Shown in pieces: positions 39,761 to 48,378 of a DNA stretch of 64,000 nt. How positions within the stretch are numbered: the first letter of the stretch is position 1; every line of letters starts with the position of its first letter. The notes below the pieces were generated by a model. That model saw only the letters and a list, made by a program, of their open reading frames with translations, ran no database searches and was not told where the DNA came from. This DNA is from CAVPJC01 sp963705155 (GTDB lineage Bacteria; Chloroflexota; Anaerolineae; Anaerolineales; UBA4823): positions 248,001-312,000 of the forward strand of contig CAVPJC010000014.1 of NCBI GenBank assembly GCA_963705155.1. The letters run 5' to 3'. A program made the translations under genes and the position numbers.

Positions 39761-40564
39761 ATGGACAGAATTATTGTAGAGATTGCCGGTATTGGGGTGC
39801 GTATCGATCTGGATAACATCCAATTATTTCACGAGCTAACCAACCGGTACCACGAGTTCATCGGGGGCGATGCGTACTCGGCACATATTCGCATCCTTGC
39901 GGATAGCCGTGGTAAATCTGCCGGGTTTATTACTTCTCTGGTTGAGTTCCAGGGCGGTAAAGCGATATTCAACCAGCCAGGCTACAATGGCTTTTTCGAC
40001 CACGAGTTGAATTATGGGGAACTGGCATTAACATCCAGTCATTGCCTTGAAGATGCCGATTATTTTCTTCGAGTGGTTTATGCGATTATGGTTTTTGAAT
40101 TTGGAGGTCTGCTTTTTCACGCTGCCGGCATTGTTCGGAAAGGACAGGCATATATTTTCTTTGGGCATTCGGGCAGTGGAAAGACTACGGTAGCACGCCT
40201 CTCGCCTCAGGATGTGGTGTTAAATGACGATTTGCTCCTGCTGATTCCCCGTGAAGATGGGTGGCAGGCGTACGCAACGCCTTTCTGGAATCCATCGCAG
40301 ATTCATCCTCATAGAAACCACGCTCCGCTGAAAGGTTTTTTCCACCTGGTACAAGACCAGAGCGTTTTTTTGCGGTCGATAAGCAAAGGCAAAGCCCTGG
40401 CACATATGGTATCCTGTGTGCCGGTCATCGCTTCTGATCCATCCAGGTCGGGAAAGGTGCTCGAGCGCTGTTCCACATTACTGGCACTTGTTCCCTCTTT
40501 CGATCTGCATTTTCTACCGGATAACACATTCTGGCAGGCGATTGTGAATTCCGGGTTGGTATGA
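39761..40564 (+). CDS. HPr kinase/phosphorylase-like P-loop protein
   Basis: The C-terminal half resembles the HprK catalytic domain: Walker A in FFGHSGSGKTTVARL (about residue 127), the following acidic strand VVLNDDLLLLIPRED, and WQAYATPFWNPSQ. The N-terminal half lacks the HprK regulatory domain and the typical PTS gene context is absent, so this is one of the HprK-related kinases found beside peptide-modification genes. Two lasso-peptide systems are known where such kinases phosphorylate the C-terminal Ser of the precursor; the peptide at 44034 also ends in Ser. That link is inference. It is tightly packed in the plus-strand cluster. Confidence 0.8.
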   Translation: MDRIIVEIAGIGVRIDLDNIQLFHELTNRYHEFIGGDAYSAHIRILADSRGKSAGFITSLVEFQGGKAIFNQPGYNGFFDHELNYGELALTSSHCLEDADYFLRVVYAIMVFEFGGLLFHAAGIVRKGQAYIFFGHSGSGKTTVARLSPQDVVLNDDLLLLIPREDGWQAYATPFWNPSQIHPHRNHAPLKGFFHLVQDQSVFLRSISKGKALAHMVSCVPVIASDPSRSGKVLERCSTLLALVPSFDLHFLPDNTFWQAIVNSGLV

Positions 40565-40585
40565 CAGCCCCGTGGGATCAGGCAG

Positions 40586-42487
40586 ATGATAGCTGGATGT
40601 CGGTTCTTCTGGAAAATCACCGCAATTTTGGGGGGATGTGTGCTGTTTATGGGTTGTTCGGTAACCAGCGCCTCATTCCCGGATCCACAAAATCCGCCAA
40701 TATCCGTGGCGCATTCACCCGTTCTAGCCGTGAGCGATGCCTATCCTGGCAAATGTCAGCCCTGGGTACAAGTGAACGATAACGCTTTTGGTCTCCCGGG
40801 TGATATACACATCAATAGATTATTTTATGGATCTGTTGCGAGCGATCCATATCTTTTTGAGGAAGGATTCGAATCGGTACGTCTATCAGGATCGACTTTA
40901 CCTGGGTATGGAGGCAGACAATTCGTTGGGAGCCCGGTTGTGGAGAACAAAAGTGGGAATTGCATATCCCGGCGATCAGGCTGATTGGGAAGAAGTCGCC
41001 GCAGATGCGAATGGTTTGCCGTTCGGCGATTTCAAACCTGGCTCAAAATGATCATATTGACAGCCTGGCTGTCTTTAAAAATAGAATTTACGCCAGTACG
41101 GCTAATCGCACCGGTTCGGCTACCGGGTTTCGCCTTTACAGCAGCGAGACGGGTGATTCCGGGGATTGGTTCGATGTTACTTTTTCTGCTGATCCGGGTT
41201 TTGGTGATCCCGCAAACGAAAACTTCAAGGATCTGCAGGTTTTCAATGACCACCTATGCGGGGGCACCTGGAATGAATCGGTGGGAGCACAGGTCTGGTG
41301 TTCTTCTGATGGAACCACATGGCAGATAAAGAACAGAAGCGGTTTTGGCGATCCCAAAAACATTGTGATATGGTCTGGCACCGTTTTTGACGGTTTTTTG
41401 TACTCCGGGGTACAGAATTTGGGTGATGATCCAGATAACTCCAGAGATGATGTGGCGATTGTCTATCGCACCTCGACCGTTGCCGGTGTTGATGATTGGG
41501 AGAGAGTCTTTTCGTGGACCATCCGGCAGTCACCATGCCATGCTTCTGGGTGAATTTGATGGGTTCATATATCTATCCACGATGAGTCCTGCAGGAGTGT
41601 TGATTTATCGCAGCTCTTCTGGAAAATATGGCACCTGGGAACAAACGAACCGCCCGGGAATGGCGAAATCGGATAAGAGATCAGAACCCGAAAATTACGT
41701 TGTGGTTGTAGACGGGGCTGTTGTCTATAATGATGCGCTTTACCTGGCAGTGTCGAACAGTATTCGAGGATGGGAAATGTGGCGAACGACCGGAAAATTG
41801 AATGAAACAGGCCATACTCTCGATTGGGAGCCTGCACTCCCACGGCTGGTAGGCAATCGAAACCAATTGTATAGCGTTTTGGCAGTCTTTCGCGGTTATC
41901 TCTATGCCTGGGTGACAAACTACCATACCGGCCAACAAGTAATGCGTACACGTTGTCCGGTTTGCCAGCAAGCTGTGATTTCAGGCTCAGGAGAGTATCT
42001 CTTCGATCGAGTGGGGGTAACGCTTGATTTTAGGTACGAAAATCTGGATCGAGCCGAAGTATGTGTGTTTCCACAGGCTGCTGCCGAAAAGACAGGTCCA
42101 ATTAATTCCAATCAGCGGTTAATCGAAATATATACTGTACCCATAGCTGCCTCTTACGAAGCTTCCATATCGATTTCAGCGGGTGACACTGAAAGCGCCC
42201 GACTAGAGAAAGCGACTTGGCATCTGGTAAAGGAATCGTTTGCCTGGGGGCAGTTTAATTGTCTTTCCAAATTTGAAGTTAACTCAGCAAATGAAGGCGA
42301 GTTCACCTGCCCGTCTACAAGTGATTTGAATGGAATTTGGAGCATCGGTGCTGGTTATCCTGCAGTCTCCAGAGCTGGTTTCGAAAAATCGCCGGTTGAG
42401 TTTGTGGGATGGTTGGGTGCTTATTTGATACTTTTGCTGACAGCTCAAGCAGCGTGGCTACGTTCAATCCAACGCCGAAATGGTTGA
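40586..42487 (+). CDS. Exported propeller-like lipoprotein with C-terminal membrane anchor, three frameshifts
   Basis: The N-terminus (AILGGCVLFMGCS) is a signal with a weak lipobox. Four frame segments join into about 630 residues: breaks are near 40880, 41030 and 41522. Repeats such as YQDRLYLGMEADNSLGARLW, FKNRIYASTANRTGSATGFR, FNDHLCGGTWNESVGAQVWC, YNDALYLAVSNSIRGWEMWR and FRGYLYAWVTNYHTGQQVMR define a blade of about 60 residues, so a beta-propeller is likely. The protein ends with a transmembrane helix (GWLGAYLILLLTAQAAWL) and RSIQRR. It is 21 bp after the kinase gene. Probably a surface sensor or binding protein; no named family recognised. Confidence 0.65.
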
Positions 42488-42571
42488 AAAAGGGTAATTT
42501 TAAGTGCAATTTGCTCGATTGGACAAGATTTGAACCAGAGTTTCTTGATTAGCGACTATAAGAGTGAATCC

Positions 42572-43138
42572 ATGGAAACTGATTCACCAGCTTCCCGCGA
42601 TCTCGATTTGCTCAGACGGGTAGCCTCTGGTGAAGAGGACGCCTTAGCTGAACTTTATCAGAAATTTGGCGCTCGTGTGTTTCACTACCTGGTTCAGATT
42701 CTGCTTGAAGTCGATGTCGCTGAAGATTTGGTTCAAGAAGTATTCATCGCCATATGGCGCGGTGCGGCTCGTTTCCGTGGCGAGGCTTCGGTAAAAACCT
42801 GGATATTTCGGATCGCTCATCACCAGGCGGTCACTTGGCTTCGAAAGAACACGCGGGCTAAGGTTCGTGCAACCGAGGATCTGGTTGGAAGTGATGTTTC
42901 AGACGAACGAGTGTTTGGCGAATGGGTGAAAGGGCAGGTGCAAATCGCTGTGCGAAACCTATCTCCAGACCATCGAGCAGTGATTGAACTAACTTTCTTT
43001 CATGGAATGTCATATAACGAAATTGCTGAGATTATGGCCTGTCCGGTTGGAACTGTCAAAAGCAGAATGAGTTATGCGCGCCAATATTTGATGAAGGCGC
43101 TCGAAGCTGTAAATTATGAAGTGAATAAAAAGCCGTGA
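42572..43138 (+). CDS. ECF-type RNA polymerase sigma factor
   Basis: Sigma-70 region 2 is VAEDLVQEVFIAIWRGAARF with VKTWIFRIAHHQAVTWLRK; region 4 is LSPDHRAVIELTFFHGMSYN followed by EIAEIMACPVGTVKSRMSYA. Region 3 is absent, defining an ECF sigma. ATG 42572 is more likely than TTG 42530. Its stop overlaps the GTG start of the anti-sigma-like gene (GTGA), the usual coupled arrangement. It probably directs RNA polymerase to promoters of the surrounding cluster in response to an envelope signal; the target promoter is not identified. Confidence 0.93.
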   Translation: METDSPASRDLDLLRRVASGEEDALAELYQKFGARVFHYLVQILLEVDVAEDLVQEVFIAIWRGAARFRGEASVKTWIFRIAHHQAVTWLRKNTRAKVRATEDLVGSDVSDERVFGEWVKGQVQIAVRNLSPDHRAVIELTFFHGMSYNEIAEIMACPVGTVKSRMSYARQYLMKALEAVNYEVNKKP

Positions 43139-43816
43139 AGAAAAACCTGATTGAATTATTGCCCTGGTACGAAAATGGTACCCTCGATCCTGATGAGATG
43201 TCTGCTGTCGATCGATTGTTGGCTGATTTTGAAAAAGCCCGTCAGGAACTTGAGAAGTGGAAAGTCATCGATGGTTCGTTGATTGATCAGAAGCTTAAAC
43301 CTACCAAATCCCAGGTTATGGTCATCGATCTGTTCGAATCTCAAACCGGTGAGCACTCCGTGGTTTGTAAATTTGCTCATTCACCAGAAGCGGCTGATGA
43401 GTTTGGTGTTGCTGCTTGTCTTTGTAGTCGGGTTGTGGCTGGCGATTCGTCCGGGGGTGGTTTTGGAGTGGAAGGTGAGCGGCCAGACCCCCGAGGTGTT
43501 CAAAATTTACCGCGCCTCAACAAGAAGCGAGGACTTTGAGCTGATCGGTGAAATATCTGCCGTGCGCGCACAAACGCGTTACCGTTATGTTGATCCATTT
43601 TTACTACCTTTTCAAAGGTATGTTTATCGAGTTGAGGGAATTGGATCATCTGGACGCCTTGCTCTCAGCCGACCTATTACAACAAATCCAATATCTGCAT
43701 TTCTGGGGCAGTTAAGTATATTACTTTCCGGTCTGCTAATGACGTATATCATCATCGTCCTCGTCGAACATTGGCCGGTAAATTCATTCAAAACCCGACG
43801 CGGATTACCTGCATAA
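43135..43816 (+). CDS. Anti-sigma-like membrane protein carrying an FN3-like sensor domain (copy 2), frameshifted
   Basis: The N-terminus, LLPWYENGTLDPDEMSAVDR, matches the ZAS anti-sigma domain, but the Cys/His zinc ligands are missing (LLADFEKARQELEKW). A frameshift between about 43330 and 43395 leads to a transmembrane helix (LMSLVLLLVFVVGLWLAI), then an FN3-like domain, VVLEWKVSGQTPEVFKIYR to RYVYRVEGIGSSG, and a second helix (LSILLSGLLMTYIIIVLV). The external domain is the same type as in the exported proteins at 39.3 and 45.1 kb. The GTG start overlaps the sigma stop. Role as anti-sigma factor is inferred from position and N-terminal motif. Confidence 0.72.
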
Positions 43817-43930
43817 CGGGTGATTTTCATTAACCTGAAAAAAGGCTATGCAAACTACTTGTATAGTTCTTCTGTTAATCGTTGCAATATCCAACCTGAT
43901 AGATTTCGAAAGGCATTAGTGCTTGCATAG

Positions 43931-43961
43931 TTGCGTGGTTTAAGTTAGAATTATCTATAAT
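43931..43961 (+). promoter_or_regulatory. Candidate promoter for the peptide gene
   Basis: TTGCGT (43931-43936) and TATAAT (43956-43961) are separated by 19 bp, 72 bp before the peptide ATG. The spacing is longer than ideal. It lies in a 217-bp gap with no coding frame, which separates the sigma/anti-sigma genes from the peptide and peptidase genes. Confidence 0.4.
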
Positions 43962-44033
43962 TGCAAATTGATTACAAAATATTTATTTCATCCTGTAGTT
44001 ATTGTTGAGGGGAGCGAATACCCGGAGGGTCAT

Positions 44034-44162
44034 TATGGAAGACAAACAAAAAGAATTGAAACCGTATACACAGCCTGAAATCATCGTCGAACTCGAACTT
44101 GAAACTCGGGCAGGATCGCCATTATCCACTGATCCCGACCCCATGAACCTGCCTGGTTCATA
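44034..44162 (+). CDS. Small peptide with YxxPxI motif, candidate modified-peptide precursor
   Basis: A 42-codon gene with an excellent ribosome site (CGGAGGG, 5 bp before ATG). The peptide is highly charged at the start (MEDKQKELK), has YTQPEI at residues 11-16, then ELELETRAGSPL, and a short Pro/Asp-rich end terminating in PGS. YxxP(x)[LI] is the leader motif that PqqD-like (RRE) proteins bind in lasso-type precursors; a PqqD gene follows 600 bp downstream. The C-terminal Ser matches the phosphorylation site used by HprK-related kinases on some lasso precursors. There is no Cys, and no lasso cyclase or radical-SAM enzyme is in the window. Its role as a precursor is inference. Confidence 0.65.
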
Positions 44163-44265
44163 AAAAAGCTGCTTGACAAACGGTCTTTCTCGAATTATTT
44201 TTTGATCAGGATAGACTGGCAAGACAAACCGTTTGCTAAACAAATGTTTGTGTAATTAAATCGCC

Positions 44266-44304
44266 AACGAGCTTCGCAAATGTATGCGAAGCTCGTTCTC
44301 GTTT
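44266..44304 (+). terminator. Strong hairpin between peptide and peptidase genes
   Basis: AACGAGCTTCGCA and TGCGAAGCTCGTT form a perfect 13-bp stem with a 6-nt loop, followed by CTCGTTT. It lies 104 bp after the peptide stop. The short T-run suggests partial termination, an arrangement that would give more peptide than downstream enzymes. Confidence 0.65.
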
Positions 44305-44330
44305 AAAGTGTTCGTGGCAATAAAAGTCTC

Positions 44331-44761
44331 ATGTTATACTCATCCTGCAGGCTGGAGATTCTGTCGAAGTGTTGCGCGCAGATCATTCACGGCTGGGATG
44401 TGGTGATATCCTCGTGGTGGATCGAGAAATGGAACTGGTAATGCACCGAGCGGTCAAAAAGAAGACTGGCGTCTGGATTACAAAGGGGGATGCCATGCTG
44501 TGGACGGATGTCCCTGGCAGTATTCTCGAACAGGTGGTGGCTTTTGAGCGAAAAGGCCGGCGAGTTGATTCCGATACGCCAGCCTGGAAATTAACAAACA
44601 TATTGTTGGGCAAGTTGGGTTACCTTGAAAGCATAGTATATGGTTTTTTTATGGAGAATGACAGGAATACAACGCGGAGGCATGTTGAGAAGCGAGGTAT
44701 TTCGGTCTTCAGGCTACCCTTTCGTTGCGTTTATTGGGTAGTTCATCTCATTGGGAGGTAA
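44331..44761 (+). CDS. S24/S26 signal-peptidase-like protein (ER/SipW type), frameshifted start
   Basis: The clean frame from about 44345 reads LQAGDSVEV, CGDILVVDREMELVMHRAV, WITKGDAMLWTDVPG, and ends with a short hydrophobic part. GDILVV, HRAV and TKGDA...D are the motifs of the Ser-His type (ER/SipW-like) signal peptidases. The catalytic Ser region is in a different frame just upstream (GNKSLMLYSS, 44316-44345) and joins if one C is added near 44345. The Ser is followed by LM rather than M, so activity is uncertain. The start codon is not resolved; no in-frame start precedes the Ser region. It ends 5 bp before the PqqD gene and may trim the peptide or an exported protein. Confidence 0.65.
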
Positions 44762-44766
44762 GTTAG

Positions 44767-45075
44767 ATGCATTCCGTGGATACCATTCCAGTTGCAGTTC
44801 CCGGGGTGATCGCGAGTATCGTTGAAACCGGCACACAGGGGCAGGTTGAGGTTGTTCTGGTTCTACCCAGCCAGGGAAAATTGAAGGTCATCAATGATGT
44901 TGGCGCCAGGATATGGTCATTGGTAGATGGCAAGCGAAATGTCCGCGGGATTGCCGCCCAAATCTGTCTTGAGTACGACGTGTCACCTGATCAAGCTGAA
45001 GCAGATACAATGAAGTTTATCGACAGTCTGGTTGAAAAGGGAATTCTCATCCTGACTGAACCGCCCGCCGTCTGA
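44767..45075 (+). CDS. PqqD-family peptide-recognition protein
   Basis: A 102-residue winged-helix PqqD/RRE protein. LKVINDVGARIWSLVDGKRN is the hallmark (usually LNxTAxxIWxLxDG), followed by IAAQICLEYDVSPDQAEADT and FIDSLVEKGILIL. Such proteins bind the leader of ribosomal peptides and present them to modifying enzymes. GGAGGT 8 bp before the ATG is a strong ribosome site. It sits directly after the peptidase-like gene and shares a transcript with the YxxP peptide, which makes that peptide its probable ligand. Confidence 0.85.
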   Translation: MHSVDTIPVAVPGVIASIVETGTQGQVEVVLVLPSQGKLKVINDVGARIWSLVDGKRNVRGIAAQICLEYDVSPDQAEADTMKFIDSLVEKGILILTEPPAV

Positions 45076-45102
45076 TTTTTCGCATAGGCATTTTGATTTT
45101 TT

Positions 45103-46020
45103 ATGAGCACGGAACGAACCAAGGCCAATAATCATATGCGCGTCTGGGGTCTGGTTGCCCTCCTATCTTCCTTCTTGTGGCAAGCCGCAGGAAAGACTTA
45201 TGCTGCCGTAACACTGGTATCTTTCGCGGCGGAGGGACAGCCAAACCAGGTGGTCATCTTATGGGAAACAGCATCTGAGCTGGATAACGCCGGTTTTTAT
45301 GTGAACCGCAGCTTCCAGCAATTCTCTGGCTACGAGCGTATCAGCCCTTTTGTTCCGGGTGAAGGCGACAGCATCACCGGAGCTATCTACAGCTACATTG
45401 ATACAGAAGTGCAAAATGGGGTTGGATACTGGTACAAACTTGAGGCAATCGATTTCGACCAGAATTCCTCATTTTATGAGCCGCCTGTCCAGGCAATTCC
45501 GGGCGAGGTAGTCAATACGCCCACAATGACAGTTGCCGCTACCATCACAGGCACGGCATCACCAACAACAACGGGAACGTTGGTTTCTGTCACACCTACA
45601 GCAACAGCAACGCGTTCCGCTACAATTTCCGGTCCAACACCCACGCGCACGTTGACTGTGGTTGGTTCAACGGCTTACCCGGTGCCAGCCACTGCAACCG
45701 TAATAGCGCCACAGATCGTTCCTACCCAGGCAAGTGGTGATGCAATCCAACCCACAGCAACCAGCTCTGCTATTCCTCAACCAGGCGAGTCGATAACAGC
45801 CACAGCGACCCTTTTGCCTCTGCCTGACCTGGTTTTACAATTCCCGGAGCCAACCTTAACTACTGCCACGCTAACCCCGGAGCCCCAGTCTGGTCAACCG
45901 GCGGGAAGTAAGGTTGCAGGCTGGCTGACGCCCGGTAGAATTATCTTTATCCTGGTTATTGTTGTGATTTGGATACTGCTGGGTGGTTGGTTTTTCATCT
46001 CGATGCGGCGGATTGAATGA
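45103..46020 (+). CDS. FN3-like domain protein with T/P-rich stalk and C-terminal anchor (copy 3)
   Basis: A signal peptide (WGLVALLSSFLWQAAGKTYA) precedes an FN3-like domain: VVILWETASELDNAGFYVNR to YSYIDTEVQNGVGYWYKLEA. A stalk of about 130 residues rich in Thr, Pro, Ala and Ser follows, then one transmembrane helix (IIFILVIVVIWILLGGWFFI) and SMRR. It would be displayed outside the cell on a flexible stalk. The stop overlaps the ATG of the C25 peptidase (ATGA), so the two are coupled and may work together. ATG 45136 is an alternative start closer to the signal peptide. Confidence 0.78.
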   Translation: MSTERTKANNHMRVWGLVALLSSFLWQAAGKTYAAVTLVSFAAEGQPNQVVILWETASELDNAGFYVNRSFQQFSGYERISPFVPGEGDSITGAIYSYIDTEVQNGVGYWYKLEAIDFDQNSSFYEPPVQAIPGEVVNTPTMTVAATITGTASPTTTGTLVSVTPTATATRSATISGPTPTRTLTVVGSTAYPVPATATVIAPQIVPTQASGDAIQPTATSSAIPQPGESITATATLLPLPDLVLQFPEPTLTTATLTPEPQSGQPAGSKVAGWLTPGRIIFILVIVVIWILLGGWFFISMRRIE

Positions 46021-48216
46021 GAATTGTTCAAAAAATTGCGAGTAAGCTCCGAAAGGCCGCCGGAATTTTGATTGTAGGGTCGCTCGTTCTGACCGGTTGT
46101 AATCAATCGCCCACAGTTATCACCCCGGCTGCAACCCCGCTTCCTGGCGCCCAGATACAAGCCGATTGGATAGCAAAGATAACCACCGGTAAACCGGGAT
46201 TTTACCGAATCGACGGCGTTGATTTATTCAATTCTGGGATTTTATCCACGCTTTCCGGCGGTAGTCCGGTATTTCTTTACAACCGCGGCCGCCCAGTGCC
46301 GGTTTGGATCGTGCAGAATGGCAAGCGCATCTCCTATGTGTTTTACGCAGTTCCGGTTGAATCGATCTACACCGAGCAAAATACCTACTGGCTGGCTGGA
46401 AGCCCACTGCCTCCTGCCGTGACTCGCGGAGATGAGCCCAAGACGCCGGAAGTTGAACGGGTTGAAGGACAGCAAGATCTTCGATTACCTCAAGGCGCTT
46501 ACCTGGATGAACTGCACGCGGAGATCAACAAATTCTACCAGCCACAAGTGGTGGTCGGAGACCATTGGTTCTGGGCCAACCTACCAGCACCTCAGGCGCA
46601 AGAATTTGTTATCCCGCTCAGACAGGTAAGTGCCGGGGGAACTGCATATCTTCAGGTTCGGATCTGGTCCTCCACAGAAGCACCAGCAGAACCCGATCAT
46701 CATATTGTAGTCTCAATAAATAATATTGTCGTTGCTGACGAAACCTGGGACGGCGGGGGTGAGCATATCATCGATGCGAAGGTTGACACAGCGCATCTAA
46801 AAGATGGCGAAAATACGATCCGGCTCCAGTTGCCCGGCGATCTGGGCGTTGCCGCTGAAATTGACTACCTGGATTGGATTCGTATCCAGTACCCCCGAAT
46901 TCCTGAAGCCGTCGACGGTTATCTCGAGTTTATCCAGCCGGACGCCGCGTTAAGCCTTGAGAATTTCTCTTCTCCGGTGAGTATTTACGACATCAGCAAC
47001 CCTGACCAACCCGGGCCGGTAGAACTTGACCATAAACCTGGTAAACCCTTCAAAGGTGTCCCGGGAAATACCTACGCTGCCGTGGGTGAGGGCGGTTATC
47101 TGGAACCTGTGGCGATATCGTCTCCGCAATTCATACCTGATCTCCGGTTGACATCACCTGGGGCAGAGTATCTTGCCGTGGGACCGCAAGCTTTGCTGGA
47201 TGGCCTTCGCCCGTTATTGGATTTGCGTGCCCAACAGAGCATGCGAACTCTAGCCATACCGGTCGATGCGATCTATGACCAATTTAATGATGGCGTTCCC
47301 GAGCCTCAGGCAATCAATAACTTTATCCGTTTCGCAAGCCAGAACTGGACCGTTCTCCCTCGGTATGTGTTGTTGGTGGGTGATGCGAGCTACGATCCAA
47401 AAGGATTCGTTGCACCACCTGAGGCTAACCAATTGCCGACATTTCTCGTAGAAACTGTCTTTGGCGGTGAGACTGCCAGCGACGTTGGCTTTGTTCAGCT
47501 CAATGAGGATCCATGGCCTGATCTTGCCATTGGCCGCGTGCCTGCCCGCAGTGTAGAGCAGGTCGAGATTTTTGTTAAATAAAACCCTGGCATATGAACA
47601 ATCACTACCAACCAGCAGCGGCACTCGTAAGATTATGGCTATAGCTGACGGGCAGGATCCGATTTTTCAATCGGATGCGCGCGCTTTCCTCGATTTATTT
47701 ACGAATGATTTCTCAACCGAGTTGTTCGCTCCTGAAGCTGGTGTAACGGGCGCCAACAAGCAAATCCAGTCCATCTTGCAGCAAGATGACTTTCTGGTGG
47801 CCTATTTCGGCCATGGCAGCTTGAATATGTGGGGGAAAGATCGACTTTTCACGACTAAAGACGTGCAGGAGCTTCCGCCGCAGCCCAATGTGCCCGTCTT
47901 GATCAATATGACATGCCTGACCGGGCTATATACGCATCCAAAAGTTGAATCTCTGGCTGAAGCGTTTCTCTGGCAGCCCGGGGCTGGCGCAGTGGCGGTA
48001 TTAGCTCCATCCAGTTTAACCTTACCCATTGATCAAAGCTTTCTCAGCCATCCCTTTGTGCTTGAAATGCTTGCCGATCCCAATGCACGTCTGGGCGACT
48101 TGCACCTGGCAGCCCGTCGTCAGGTGCCGGTGGATAACGAGACCAGTCGTGATGTGATGCTCACGTTTATGCTCTTCGGCGATCCTGCATTACGGCTTTC
48201 ATCCTCCGGAAATTAG
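46017..48216 (+). CDS. Lipoprotein C25 (gingipain/PorU-like) cysteine peptidase, frameshifted
   Basis: Lipobox SLVLTGC is at about residue 27. A long N-terminal region of beta domains (YLQVRIWSSTEAPAEPDHHI) precedes the C25 domain: YVLLVGDASYDPKG, PTFLVETVFGGETASDVGF and PDLAIGRVPARS. The frame ends at 47582; removing one A from GTTAAAT restores VNKTLAYEQSLPTSSG. The catalytic His is in VAYFGHGSLNMWG and Cys in VLINMTCLTGLYTHP; the C-terminus ends FGDPALRL. C25 peptidases include gingipains and PorU, the sortase of type IX secretion in Bacteroidota. No other type IX genes are seen here. It is translationally coupled to the FN3-like stalk protein. Likely acts at the outer face of the membrane. 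Confidence 0.85.
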
Positions 48217-48378
48217 GTGTGCAGCGGTAGTTCGCTCATTCGGTCATATGTCTCGCAATTTGAACCGATTTGAACGAAATTGCGACTATATAATGAAATA
48301 ATGGGTTGATGTGATAGACCCGCTGAAAGTGATGAGTGCAATTATTTTGGGTAGGAAAAATCAAAGGAGGATGAGCTT

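Noticed and set aside
46017..48216. Type IX secretion system locus
   Set aside because: Only the C25 domain recalls PorU; no PorV, SprA, GldK/L/M/N or CTD-type repeats were seen.
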